A stretch of DNA of 64,000 nt from Phalacrocorax aristotelis (Eukaryota > Chordata > Aves > Suliformes > Phalacrocoracidae), in assembly GCF_949628215.1 (NCBI RefSeq), contig NC_134277.1, positions 104,425,463 to 104,489,462 on the forward strand, read 5' to 3'. The position numbers and the translations under genes are program-made. The notes below the pieces were generated by a model. That model was not told the origin of the DNA, did not search any database, and saw nothing but the letters and a program-made list of their open reading frames with translations. How positions within the stretch are numbered: position 1 is the first letter of the stretch; every line of letters starts with the position of its first letter. Below, piece by piece: positions 10,501 through 21,139 of this stretch.

Positions 10501-12699
10501 AGGAAGCCGGAGCACTTTCCTCCAGCAGGACATGTGGGTGCAGCTGATAAGGCAGTTTGGCTTTGCCTTGCGCTCTGGGAGTGTAACATGACAGGTTAGG
10601 CCCTGTGTGCCCTGGCTTTCTAGGAGCCACCAGAAGGCCTTGTGCTTTCAAATGTCCTTCTCGTCCTCGCACTGTATCTGAAGTACCTTCACTGTACATG
10701 TCCAGTGCCATACTGTTTAAAAACAGGTTTCTGATGAGCTGGGCCATGTTCCTCTTACTGTCTTGGTGTGGGGGCCACCCCCTGGCCCTGGAAGTGACAA
10801 GCTGGTTGTTGTATAAGATGTTAGCCTTGATAGCGTGTGCACAAGCTGTTCCATATTGTTTGGCTTTGGGATTAGCTTTTCATGGAGGCGTTCACAAAAC
10901 CAATACAGATGCAATCACAGAGTCTTACTCTTTTAAACATGGTACTTGTCACGTGTAAACCTGTGATGATTTGGGTGCTTGAAAAAGCAGCCTGTTAGAA
11001 CCTGTGAGAGGATGTTAGGAATCTTTTGCTCTTTAAATGAACTGCAAATATTCTTATAGGGAAGCAATTAGTTTTTCAGTGATGGATCTTGTACCACTAA
11101 ATTTAAGTACAGTTTTAATGCTTGGATCTTTTGAATGCACTTAGGGCCATGTGCAATTAGTAGTATTCAAATTAATAAGTCTTTATATAAATTGTGCACA
11201 TGTACCCAAGTGGGATTTGATCTTGTAGCGCTTCTTTTTCTGTGGAAACTGAACAAGAAGTCCAAATCAATATCAGAAAAAACTAGAATAATTTGACTGA
11301 TTCTTATGCAATCTGAAACACTACACTAAAAATTAGTTTAAGCCTTGTGGATGTAAATTAGTAGCTTTCTTCATATAGATTCCATATGAGAAATACTTGT
11401 GTATTAATTCAGAGTCTTTTCAATTAGATTTTAGGGAAGTAAGGGGATCTTTTGCTTTTTAGGTGACTAAAACTTTTCAAATGTAATCTGAGGTTGAAGT
11501 TAACTTCATGGAAAACTTGCAGCAAAATTCCTTGTGGTATTTTTTGTAATAACTTTTGATGCAATGTTGACTAAAACTGCTGCTAGCTAGCTTCTAATAC
11601 AACAGTCTGTAATAAGAATTCTGAGAAAATGCTTTCCAAATGCAATGCACTGAGTTACTTTTAAATTAGTCCCACTTAATGAGTTTTGAGAAGTTGAGGG
11701 GGTAGTTAAAATGGAGTGGGATGTCTGCCTGATGTTAAATATCTTTTTATGCTTTGCTTTCCAGGAAACTCTTATTACCACTACTCAGTCTAATGCCAGG
11801 TATAGTATGATACCTCACGTCAAACTTTAAGTTCCTCTTGATTATGTTTCTGAAGCTTAGAAAGCTGAATAGCTTCTGTCTGCTGGAAGCTTAGGTGCCA
11901 GAGGGTGGCACATGAAGTCCAAGCTGGCATCTGGTACCACTTTACAAGCATGTTAGCTTACTGTCTAGATTTTTTTCTCATGTTGATACGTATCAGTCTC
12001 TACCAAATGGTTTATGTTGCACAGGCCTTCATTCCTGGAGGCTGTCTGGTGAATAGAAGATGCTTGGTGCCATTGCTGACTTTTTTTTTTTCACTAACAT
12101 GGACACCTCCTTTCTAAAACTTGCTATAACTGTTGCATCTAGGGGAAATAAGAAGGGAAACCTGCTGGAATTGCAGGGTGGGGGGAAGACCACTTTGGAG
12201 TACCACTGAATCAAAATTTGTAAAATTATATCCTACTGACAGGTGCCTACTGCTGAAACCCCAGAGGACTGTTCCATGCCCCCCTGAGTGGGGAGCTTGG
12301 GTGCTTAAAAGTGTCATGTGATGCTGCTACTTAAATGGCTTTTGAATAAATAATACTCTGGGCAGCATGCCATGATTTTAAACATGTCTAGAGTCTACTC
12401 TTCTCTAGTAAGCAAACTTCTTGTAAGGTCTAGTACAAAGCTTTAACAGTACAAGCTTTTTTACTTGGCTTGAGTGTTACTGGCCAGCCCAGGTGTTCTG
12501 TTGCCCTAACTTTGAAGTATTTGTTGGGGTGGGGAGGAATGACTTCTTTAAGCAATTACTTTTCTTTTAAACTTGCTGGTTGTCACTTCCTAAACTGCTG
12601 TTTCTAAAACTTCCTTCTAGTTCATGGTCCAACTGGGTGATCCCGGCAATAGCAGCAATTATCGTGGCCCTGATGTATCGTTCCTACATGTCAGAGTAA
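7425..12699 (+). CDS. CYB5A: Cytochrome b5 type A, coding exons 2-5 (spliced, 5' incomplete)
   Basis: Cytochrome b5 is a small heme protein on the cytosolic face of the ER. It passes electrons from NADH-cytochrome b5 reductase or P450 reductase to desaturases, P450s and methemoglobin. Four exons join in frame (7425-7553, 9215-9244, 11765-11799, 12621-12699), all with GT donors and AG acceptors, giving about 90 residues ending in a TAA stop. Visible are the first axial heme ligand in HPGGEE, the second in DVGHSTDA 24 residues later, the GELHPDDR end of the heme fold, a polar linker ([10 protein letters not shown]) and a C-terminal tail anchor ([21 protein letters not shown], of which the middle is hydrophobic). 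The spacing and the MYRSYMSE tail match CYB5A rather than the mitochondrial CYB5B. The N-terminal exon (start codon to the residue before HPGG) is left of the window. Downstream, TIMM21 is convergent, as in human. Confidence 0.97.
7554..9214 (+). other. CYB5A intron 2
   Basis: The intron runs from donor GTGAGT to acceptor TTTCTTGCAG, preceded by a T-rich polypyrimidine tract. The interior is AT-rich and T-rich. I see no exon, RNA gene or recognisable transposon in it. Confidence 0.9.
9215..9244 (+). CDS. CYB5A: CYB5A coding exon 3 (30 bp micro-exon)
   Basis: Ten codons ([10 protein letters not shown]) finish the heme fold and begin the linker. The acceptor is TTCTTGCAG and the donor is GTAAGT; phase 0 on both sides. 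The small size matches the known vertebrate CYB5A exon structure, in which alternative splicing around this point gives the soluble erythrocyte form in mammals. Reading through the donor gives 12 further codons and a TAG at 9281-9283. Confidence 0.96.
9245..11764 (+). other. CYB5A intron 3
   Basis: The intron is bounded by GTAAGT and a TTTCCAG acceptor. It contains a GT/AT/AC palindromic microsatellite (10091-10112) and an AATAAA at 9784-9789 that could serve a read-through transcript. No other feature is supported. ORFs of 90-117 codons at 10.5-10.9 kb overlap on both strands, resemble nothing I know and look like chance. Confidence 0.9.
10091..10112. repeat. (GT)n(AT)n(AC)n palindromic microsatellite
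   Basis: The sequence reads (GT)4(AT)3(AC)4 and is a perfect 22 bp palindrome with one more GT unit in front. It is probably polymorphic and lies within CYB5A intron 3. Confidence 0.85.
11765..11799 (+). CDS. CYB5A: CYB5A coding exon 4, linker
   Basis: This 35 bp exon encodes [11 protein letters not shown] and ends after two bases of the next codon. Acceptor GCTTTCCAG, donor GTATAG. The segment is the flexible polar linker between the heme domain and the membrane anchor. The split codon is completed by the first base of exon 5 to give Ser, keeping the frame open. Confidence 0.96.
11800..12620 (+). other. CYB5A intron 4
   Basis: The intron runs from GTATAG to a TTCCTTCTAG acceptor. It contains an internal AATAAA near 12345 but no supported exon or repeat. 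The overlapping short ORFs on both strands around 12.03-12.32 kb are uninformative. Confidence 0.9.
12621..12699 (+). CDS. CYB5A: CYB5A terminal coding exon, tail anchor
   Basis: This exon encodes the C-terminal hydrophobic anchor ([20 protein letters not shown]) and the luminal RSYMSE tail, ending in TAA at 12697-12699. Such a single C-terminal membrane segment directs post-translational insertion into the ER membrane. The basic residue right after the hydrophobic stretch fits ER rather than mitochondrial outer-membrane targeting. The acceptor is TTCCTTCTAG. Confidence 0.97.
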
Positions 12700-13153
12700 G
12701 CGCCTTACTGAGATCTAATGCAAGAAGAGACTTATCTCAGAGAAAATAGAAGCAATCCTAACCCAATACGTTTCCAGACAAAAGCGTAATGTCTGATGAA
12801 AAATTCAACTTTTTCAGAAAACTGAACAATTATTTTCTGCTGTGCACTTTTCTTAATGTTGCCTTCTGAGTTGCTGTTCTGAAGTGATAAAAAGGCAGCA
12901 TTTCTCTTTTTGTATAACAACTTTATTCTCTAATGAATTATTTGATAACTGTATTGGTTTCTGTGTTAGAATATTGTTTTGTATGTAACACACTGATTCT
13001 GGTTATTTCTCTTTAATCTGTAATGGGGTCCATAGGACTCTTACATATAAATTTTACAGCTTTAAATGACCACCAAAACTGTGTGCATGTATTTGTCCAT
13101 GTACACAACTTAACTTAAAAAATCATGTTGTCTTCTTTAATGTAGTATGTTTG

Positions 13154-13159
13154 AATAAA
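13154..13159 (+). terminator. Proximal polyadenylation signal of CYB5A
   Basis: Canonical AATAAA about 455 bases after the CYB5A stop codon. Confidence 0.5.
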
Positions 13160-13772
13160 ATGCTAATTAAAAATAATGGGAAAAGCTGAGTGAGGTAGTA
13201 GATACAGGTGCCTGTAAGCAGTTGGGCCCTACCACTCAAGCTATAATGAGTTGTGGTGTTGGCTATTTTTGTTTTGTGGGTTTTTTTGTTTCCTTTCCTC
13301 TTGACATCTGCTCTTACAGTTGTTGTAGATATTCCTACTAGCAAACTGTTCTGTTTGGCTCTCATTATAAAATTCAGGTGAAACATGAAACCCAGTGTTT
13401 GGCCCAATTACGTCTGTCTCAGTTTTGTGAAAAGGAGCTCTTTTTGGAGACAAAAAAAAAAAAAGGGAAGAAAAAAGTGCTATGTAAATTCCACTACAGG
13501 TAATACAACTGCTACTAAATAATACTGTTCCTGCCAAGCACTCAGGTGACTCTAGAATTTGATCTGGAACTTTTAGACTTTTATAAAATCTTTAACTTTG
13601 TCATGTATATTGTGAGGGGAAAAACTGATATGTGGAATCTGTTTCTGACTGTTCTGTGATGTGCTCCTTGGTGCTTTACTATGAAGAGATGACTATTTTC
13701 ACTGCTAAGTAAAAGATAACTGAAAGTTTGCATTTTGTGGTGAACATTTTTAGTCATATGTAAATGATCATG

Positions 13773-13778
13773 AATAAA
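13773..13778 (+). terminator. Distal polyadenylation signal of CYB5A
   Basis: Canonical AATAAA (ATGAATAAAAG) about 1.07 kb after the stop, followed within 30 bases by a pyrimidine-rich, TG-containing stretch. Confidence 0.5.
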
Positions 13779-13795
13779 AGTTTAATTGCTTACCC

Positions 13796-15350
13796 TTGCT
13801 GTCTCAAATAGGTTCATTTCAATCTTTTTTGAAGGCCTTGGAAGGGATGCTCTTCCATATTGGGACACTTCTCAGAGGCACCTGTTTGATGGTGCATCTT
13901 GAAAGTCAAGATACTTCCCTGGTGCAGGGAAGTCACATATTAAAAAGTGGGAAAAGTGTACCATGGAGCAGTTAGCATAGATAAGTTATCAGTTGGTGTT
14001 GAGGTTATGCTGATGAAAACATTTAACAGTGGTTTGGCCGTGTAAGCTCTGCCTCCCTGGCATATACCAGGACTTAAAACACGGTTTCAAGGGTTGCCTT
14101 TTGGCAGCACCAGGGAAGATGCATGCATGTTAGGTCCTGTGTCAAATCAAATTGAGAGATAGTACACACTGCAAACACCAGTTTTAATAATAAAAAAAAA
14201 AATTGGAGGGGAGAGGAAGTGCTGTGACTTCAGGAGATTGTGCATCTGTAGAAATGTGTCCATATAGGACTCCTTTAAGAATTCCTTACTGGGGGAATTA
14301 TTTTTCTGTTATAGCAAATAAGGAGATCTCGTATGGCTTCAGCTGTGAAAGTGTTTAGAATCTCTTCATTTGTATTCATGTGCTCTGTCAGCCTTAGTTT
14401 ACAGATATCAATGCATATGTGCTTGTGTGTAGATCCCATCAGCTTCTTTATCTTGGAAATTTTAACCTGCAGTATAAACAGCAGTGTTTGGGACTGTGTC
14501 TGGCACTAGTTTATTTTGTTCTGTTCTTGCCCTGGCTTTTTCTCTGAATGTGATGAAGTTGAGTTTAAAAATTCAGGCTTTGACTTTACAGGTAACTTTT
14601 TAAAGAATTTATTAATTCTGAGTTGGTATTTAGACTCAAACCAAGTTTGAAGTACTGAATTTTCTGTTTGTTTTTAAAGTAGTGTTTAAATTTGCATGAC
14701 TAGGTGAGGCAAAGAGCCCTTTAGAAAGCTTAAAAACCCCCCCCCCCAAGGATTTCAGACTGAGATAATTACATCCACATCAGCAGACAAGGTAGTGCAA
14801 TCAAAGAGGATCCATAAGGCAAAACATTTCTCGCCTTTTCTCCATGCTGTGTATGTTTTGGGAGTCTTAGTATAGTACAGCTCTGTTTGGGTCCCATATA
14901 CTGGATGTTTACTGGGGGCTGGAGCATGTTATGCAATCCTGAGTACCTATGCAAGCTCAGTTCCATCTAAAAGCAGTCCAGCTGGTGTGTGCAGGGGATT
15001 TCCATAATGTGAACTGAAAGTGCAGTGAGTGGAGATGAGTAGGCAATGCTCCAAAAACTCCAAAAGTGCTAATGTAGATGCACATAGCTTGTTCCCTGTA
15101 GTTGGTCTGTTCCTGTTCCCTTCCACCAGTGCTGGTGTAAGTTTTTTCCTCAGAGGTGGACATGACTGTTTAAGGATTTTAAATGTAAGCTGATAAATTT
15201 GTTGACTCAAAAAATAACCAGGCTTATAATTTTCCTTTTTAATATCCTAAGGTTAGAGCTGCTTTCCATAGGGGATCGTAGAGGAGTTTTTATGTTACTT
15301 TTTTAGCTTTTGATTATGAGAGGAAGAGAAGTCCATGGGTGTGGTGAGGC
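13796..15350. other. Intergenic, 3' flank of CYB5A
   Basis: Unique AT-rich sequence containing a poly-C run near 14740 (after AAAAA). No gene, RNA or transposon is recognised. Confidence 0.6.
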
Positions 15351-15533
15351 ATGAATGACTATGCTATTAAAAACCAGTCGACAGCAAAAAGAATGGACCG
15401 AGTCTGCTTTCTTCTCAGAACAAAATCCATTGTCCTCGGATCTGATCTGAAGGCACTTGTTCTAATTGTCTGGGTATTGGCTTTAATACTTATTTTTGTT
15501 TGGAGAGGCTGGTTTTGGTGGTCGATGCTTTAA
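15351..15533 (+). CDS. Unrecognised 60-residue ORF with one predicted membrane segment
   Basis: The ORF starts at an ATG with G at -3 and has an in-frame TGA two codons upstream, so this is the first possible start. The predicted peptide has a basic N-terminal half (motifs AKRMDR and LLRTK) and a strongly hydrophobic stretch from about residue 34 to 54 (KALVLIVWVLALILIFVW), ending in an aromatic GWFWW tail. The stretch contains CpGs (GTCGAC, CTCGGATC, GTCGATG) unlike its surroundings, and an AATAAA lies 67 bases after the stop. I do not recognise the family. It could be a membrane microprotein, the last exon of an unannotated gene, or chance: 60-codon ORFs are expected many times in 64 kb. 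Confidence 0.15.
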   Translation: MNDYAIKNQSTAKRMDRVCFLLRTKSIVLGSDLKALVLIVWVLALILIFVWRGWFWWSML

Positions 15534-15600
15534 ATCAGATGTCAACTCATGTTGTTAACTTGTACAACTTCACAACGTTTATAGTGCCTTTGTATCCTGA

Positions 15601-15606
15601 AATAAA
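15601..15606 (+). terminator. Possible polyadenylation signal
   Basis: An AATAAA hexamer 67 bases after the stop of the 15351 ORF, with a T/G-rich stretch following. It is meaningful only if that ORF is transcribed; AATAAA is frequent by chance in AT-rich DNA. Confidence 0.2.
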
Positions 15607-18600
15607 TTATTTGGGTTTTGCGGTTTTGGCCTTCATTTGTCTCTCCTCTGTTCGCAAGAACGCATAGTGGCAGAGAGCTCCCTTAAACGGAGACGGCCTT
15701 GGCTTTCTCTTGGTGTCTGTGGAGTAAAGCCAGCACAACTTGGTCACTTGCTCCCTCTGCTATGATGAGAAAAAAATAGTATGCTGTCCCTTTCTTTGGC
15801 TCGCTTGCTTTGGTGCAGTGGTCCAGTGCCTTTCTGTAGCGCTGAATGCTGTGCTGCAGTCAGGATTTTGCAGAATGCTAGAGAGGATCTGGCAAGCAGT
15901 AAAAGCTAGGCAAATGGAAGCTGATCACAAATTTTAAGTGGCAATATATCTTTCTTCAGAGGCAGAAAAAAAAAAAAGGGGGAAGGCGCTATTGGGGTAA
16001 ATGAATGCTTATGAATTCTTGGCCGTTTTGAGCAAAACTTTCTGTATTTTCTGCAAGGCTGGCAGTGAGGATTATTAAGCAAAAGTCAGTGAGAATGAAT
16101 GAGCTTTATTGAAGTATCATACAAAACATACAGAACATACATATACAGAACATTAATAGTATTACAGCATTTTCTCCTGAATATAGAAAAAGAGTTCAGA
16201 AATAATATAGAAGGAACAAGAAGGGGAAGGAAGCTCATACTCCTCTATGCTTAGCTCTAATGCCTGGCCAGATCTGAGGTAAAGCTTGTAATTGACAGAT
16301 CATATGTCTGAATTTTACTTTCCTTTCATACTACATGACATTCTTTCTCATAATTAATTCATTATGTGTTGAAATATTTTGAGTTTTGAATGACCTGGCT
16401 TATAAGTAGGTGGGCAGACAAGCACATTAATTAATGAGAAATGGTTAATGCTGGATTCTGTTCTTTCTGAAAACTAGTTAGACTTGTTCTTAATCTTATT
16501 ACATGGAAAAGCGTGTATAAAACAATCCCTGGTATTTTCTTTGCCAGCTTCTAAAACTGGGGATGTACAATGCAACTGCTGGTCTCTATTGACGGCTGCT
16601 AACCCAGAGCTCAGAATGGACTCAGTTGCACTGGAGAGTCTCATGTATAAGGAATAGATTGACTTTTATCCTGTGTAGTATAATTTCTGAGCCTGTGTCT
16701 GACAGTTTACTGCACTTAAGCAGACAGCGTGCTGCCAAGACCTGTCAGTTCTGTTCACTGAGAGGAAAGTTGCACTGTAAGGCAGGAAGAGTTACGCACA
16801 GGAAAACCTTAGGGAAGGGTTTTTGGTATCTCTGGACAGAACAGCACAGAACTTATGCAGCTCCCCAGAGTCCAGGAACAAAAGCCAGTAGCAGAGTTAC
16901 CACAGAAATCTTGCCTTTTTCCATAGACTATGGTCTGCAGATAGAGCTGATTGATCCCATTGCAGGGTGAGAGCATTCCACAGTAGGTCCTGGGTAAATG
17001 CAGCCTTTATTGTCACTTATCTAGTCTTAACATGGCTTGCAAGGGTGTCCATAAGAGCATGATAGGTGTGTTGCCTATGCAGGTGTTGAGGATGCACATG
17101 AAGTAAGAGCTTAGCCTGAAGCTTAGAAACCCACAGGGTGGAGGACTGGTAACTGGAAACAAGAAAATGTGTGCTTTCATTTGTAAACTGAATGGGTTCC
17201 CAACTTGTGTTTATTTAGATCCATTTTCAGAGTAGTGTTGTGATGAGTAACATTGTCTGCATCAGTCTGAGGAGGACAAGCAATTTATGAATAATAAAGG
17301 GAAGTTGGTATTTGAGCAGTCACAGCTTCTGGGATTAGAATGAAAAAACCTTGTTTTATTTTTAGGTGATTCTGCAGAACTACTTTTTGATCCCATTGAC
17401 TTAAACTAATACAGGTTGTTACATACTCTGTTATCATAGAAGGTTTTCAGACTTGAGGATATGGGTGAACCCATTACTTCAATACAAGCTAGGGTGTGTA
17501 GATTCAAAGCTAGCTACTCCCTGATGTCTCCTGGTGGTGGGCTGCTCTTGGTCTTGGTTGCATGCAAGATAAATTATTGTACCTTTGCCTAACGATATAT
17601 GATCACATGCTTGAGAAGCTCAACATCTAGTAGATGTGTAAGTGTGACCAAACAAGACCTTCCTGCCTCATGGTCCCATGAGAGTCTTGATCCAGTGTGG
17701 TGTCTCAGATCACATACAACATACATCAACAGGATCAGACTCTTCACAACAAGTTGTGCTTTGTCATACAGTAAGTTGGCATTCAGAAATAAGTGTCAGC
17801 AGGTGAGAAAGAGCAGGAACAGTGACTGGAGAAAAGAGAAGTAGCCTGTGAAGCAAGGACTATCATCCAGGATTTTCTTTCTGAGCTCTGCTCAAACTGC
17901 TAACCTACAAAGTCTTACTCTCTTCCCTCCACTATGAATCCGGCATTGTTTTTTCTCTCACTGGAACAGATGTACTGCTTGAATGTTTACCCTGGTTTTT
18001 GGACAAAGTTTTACAGCCTGGGTGAACTCTGGCATAGTTTAGAGCAAGCCTGGATGTGTCTGCATCATTCCTGCAGGCATGACCTTACTGGCTTCTGCTG
18101 GGCCTCGCTTCTGGTTTGCATGAAGCACACAGACACAGCTCCAGACTTGTCACATGCTTCCACAAAGGAACCTTTCAGTTTCTCTTAAAGTTGGCATGAG
18201 CCATTATGAATGCTTAAAAATAGATAGCCTTCTTACTTCCAGCTGCTTTTATATATATATATATATATAAAGTCTAGGGTTAACATTAATAACAAATCAC
18301 CAAACTGCATTCTTTTTCTGCTTTAAAAATCCACATATTTTAAACCCATCAGTGCAGGGACTTCACTCTTGTGTGTAAAATACCCAATGCAAGCAGAATC
18401 TGATCTTGTTTGGAGAGCTCGGTAGTTCTGATAACACTGCTGAAAAGGGTATCAGTAATGGGGTTTGCAGGCAAGCAGATGAGTCTAAATTCCCTTATCA
18501 ATACAAATTCGTACACGTCAGCGTTAGATTTTTTTTGTTTACTATGTAAGCTATCAGAGCAATTAAAAATCTAAGTTGGAGGAAGTATGGAATGAATTAA

Positions 18601-19257
18601 GAGTACAAACTTTGTCTTGAAAAGGAGCACAAAATGAGACACCACTTGTGAACGTTGTGATGAACTGTGGCCGTGTGCTTCACTATGGAGTGTTATTTAA
18701 AAGTAAGCAAGGGGATCACGTATGCTGCTCAGCATGCTATTTTTTCTGGCATACTGCACTCTAGTCATTCTGTCTTTTGGGTAAACCTTCCCTTAAATTC
18801 ATTTTGAATCCACTCATACAACGCTATTACAAGAAGGCTAAATTTACTTTAATACTTGTTTTATTGACACAATAAAAAAGAACTTCTAGGTTTTTAAAGT
18901 GTTACATAAATGTTATGAGTTCTAGTATTCATTGATCATATCCTGGCTATGATCCTTTGGAGATCAGTGACCATGAATGTCATGAAGAAAACAGGATTTC
19001 CACAGAAATTAGATTGCTATATCATAAAAATGCTCTCAGTTTTAAAACTTCGAATAAACTTTAAACTGAGGCAACAGCATTCAGTTTAGAGGGATCAGCC
19101 CAATCTATGCAACAAAGTGCACTAAAAATGCTCTAGAGTAAGGATAGCCTTCTTCCAGAAACATGGTCACTTAGGCATATGTATTTTTTAGCATCTTGCT
19201 GCATAAATCAGCTATGTGTAGACCACAAATCCATTCAAGCAGGTGCTCAGCATATCA
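15607..19257. other. Intergenic, no gene recognised
   Basis: AT-rich and unique as far as can be seen. A TTTATT (AATAAA on the minus strand) occurs near 16100 and an (AT)n microsatellite at 18251. ORFs such as 16626-16970 (+) are of chance length and show no family motif. Confidence 0.5.
18251..18269. repeat. (AT)n microsatellite
   Basis: An uninterrupted dinucleotide run of nine AT units. Confidence 0.9.
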
Positions 19258-20606
19258 AAGAATCACAGAAACACACAGAATCACAGGTTGGAAGGGACCT
19301 CAGGGATCATCTAGTCCAACCTTTCGAGGAAGAGCACAGTCTAGACAAGATGGCCCAGCACCCTGTCCAGACGACTCTTAAAGGTGTCCAATGTGGCCGA
19401 GTCAACCACTTCCCTGGGGAGATTATTCCAATGGGTGACTGTCCTCAGTGTGAAAAATTTCCCTCTGGTGTCAAATCAGAATCTCCCCAAGAGCAACTTG
19501 TGTCCATTCCCCCTTGTCCTTTCCATGTGACTCCGTGTAAAAAGGGAGTCTCCATCTTCTTTGTAGCTACCCCTTAAGTACTGGTACATGTGATGAGATC
19601 CCCTCTGAGCCTTCTTTTCCCAAGGCTGAGCAAACCCAGTTCTCCCAGCCTATCCTCATATGGCAGCTTCCTAGTTCTTTGATCATCCTGGTGGCCCTTC
19701 TCTGGACCCCTTCCAGCCTGTCCACATCCTTTTTGTAGAGCGGGGACCAGAACTAGACACAGTACTCCAGGTGTGGCCTGACAAGTGCTGAGTAGAGTGG
19801 GATAATGACTTCTTTATCTCTGCTGGCGATGCCCTTGTTGATGCAACCCAGCACCCTGTTGGCCTTCTTGGCCGCAGCAGCACACTGTTCACTCATGTTG
19901 AGCTTCCTGTCCACCAGGACCCCCAGGTCCCTTTCCACAGAGCTGCTCTCCAGCCAGGTAGATCCCAGTCTGTGCTGCACTCCTGGATTATGTTTTCCCA
20001 GGTGCATGGACCTTACACTTGTCCTTGTTGACCTTCGTAAAGTTCTTGCTGGCCCACTCCTCCAGCCTATCCATGTCTTCCTGCAGAGCAGCTCTCCCTT
20101 CTGGGGTGTCTACTTCCCCACTCAACTTGGTGTCATCAGCAAACTTCATCAGGCTACACTTGATGCCGGTATCCAGATCGCTTATAAAGATATTGAGTAA
20201 CATTGGGCCCAATATCGATCCCTGGGGGACTCCACTAGCGACAGGTTGCCAGTTTGAGAAAGAGCTATTTACCACCACCCTTTGGGTGCGGCCTGTCAGC
20301 CAGTTCCCCACCCACTGCACAGACCACTTGCCTAGGCCATAACGGATCAATTTCTCCAGGAGGAGACTATGGGGGACCATATCAAAGGCCTTGGAGAAGT
20401 ACAGGTAGACAATGTCCACTGCCTGCCCCATGTCAACCAGGCAAGTCACTTTGTCATAGAAGGCCACCAGGTTTGTCAAGCACGATCTGCCCCTAGTGAA
20501 GCCATGTTGGTTTTTCCCAATCATGTGCTTCAATTGACTTGTGATGGCCCCCAGGAGGATTGTTTCCATAACCTTCCCAGGGACTGAAGTAAGGCTGATG
20601 GGCCCT
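19258..20606 (-). mobile_element. CR1 LINE, 5'-truncated copy (RT C-terminal part and 3' UTR)
   Basis: Read on the minus strand this is a CR1 retrotransposon covering the second half of the ORF2 reverse transcriptase through the 3' end. RT landmarks in order are [35 protein letters not shown] (block A), [18 protein letters not shown], the FADDTKLSG catalytic box, then ERDLGVLVD and the HLEYC region. The 3' end at about 19258-19330 carries the CR1 end motif (AGATGATCCCTGAGGTCCC, then diverged ATTCTGTG units). The copy begins inside ORF2, the usual 5' truncation. It is dead: block A reads LYFSKAFD, where LINE RTs have the catalytic Asp (LDFSKAFD); there is a frameshift near 19990-20005 and a TAG at 19753-19755 in HLEYCV. 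CR1 copies do not generate clear target duplications, so the ends are approximate. Confidence 0.95.
19988..20606 (-). pseudogene. CR1 reverse transcriptase fragment (longest open part)
   Basis: This is the uninterrupted part of the CR1 ORF2 remnant, roughly 205 codons before the frameshift. The [10 protein letters not shown] and FADD motifs are conserved, while the motif A catalytic Asp codon GAC has become TAC (Tyr). It belongs to the element above, not to a host gene. The open frame can extend a little past the CR1 boundary into flanking DNA by chance. Confidence 0.9.
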
Positions 20607-21016
20607 ACAAGTATAACAAAATCAGTGTGTTGCACTATAAACACTATAAATAGAAAGTAGTATCAAAATTAGTTTAAGTGGCTAAGACATTAGCGAAAGA
20701 TAAATTGTATACCCTGGTTATCATTCTTCTCCCGATTTCTCCATTTCCTGAGACAGTTTGAATCTTATTATCACAATTTAATGTGCCCAAGCCAGAGTGC
20801 AGACATTTCATATCTCTGCCCTAGTCATAAAAATTTCATAGGGTACATTCAATGGCTTCACAAGGTCAGAACTTGATTTGATTTCCACTCTAAAAGACAA
20901 ATCAAAGTTTCACCAACATATTACATTTTTTTTTAAACTGTAGTATTTAAAATACTGAAGCTTGCATCCAAAAGTTCCTCCATTTTCTGATGATATTGTG
21001 AGTTACCATGTCACCA
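20607..21016. other. Intergenic, no feature recognised
   Basis: Short AT-rich stretch between the CR1 copy and the 24 bp tandem duplication. Nothing recognised. Confidence 0.5.
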
Positions 21017-21059
21017 AGCAATTCAGAGATTAAAAGTATTAGCAATTCAGAGATTAAAA
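21017..21059. repeat. Tandem duplication, 24 bp period, two copies
   Basis: AGCAATTCAGAGATTAAAA occurs at 21017-21035 and again, identically, at 21041-21059, with GTATT between. A recent local slippage or duplication event is the simplest reading. Confidence 0.9.
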
Positions 21060-21139
21060 TAGAAATAGCATATGGGACTCATCAGGGCTCTTTAAATTGC
21101 TGGTGATAGAAATGGATAAGGAAGGTAAGTGCAAGTTCA

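Larger units (their letters stand above)
12700..13795 (+). other. CYB5A 3' UTR (estimated extent)
   Basis: AT-rich sequence follows the stop codon. AATAAA hexamers at 13154-13159 and 13773-13778 predict a short (about 480 nt) and a long (about 1.1 kb) 3' UTR. The second is followed by a GCTTACCCTTGCTGTCT stretch of the kind seen downstream of cleavage sites. No transcript data are available, so the end is inferred. Confidence 0.6.

Noticed and set aside
12344-12349. AATAAA in CYB5A intron 4 as a polyadenylation site
   Set aside because: It lies in an intron whose splice sites are consensus, and using it would remove the membrane anchor; no additional signal supports it.
19805-20587. Plus-strand ORFs of 70-130 codons at 19.8-20.6 kb
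   Set aside because: They are antisense shadows of the CR1 reverse transcriptase.
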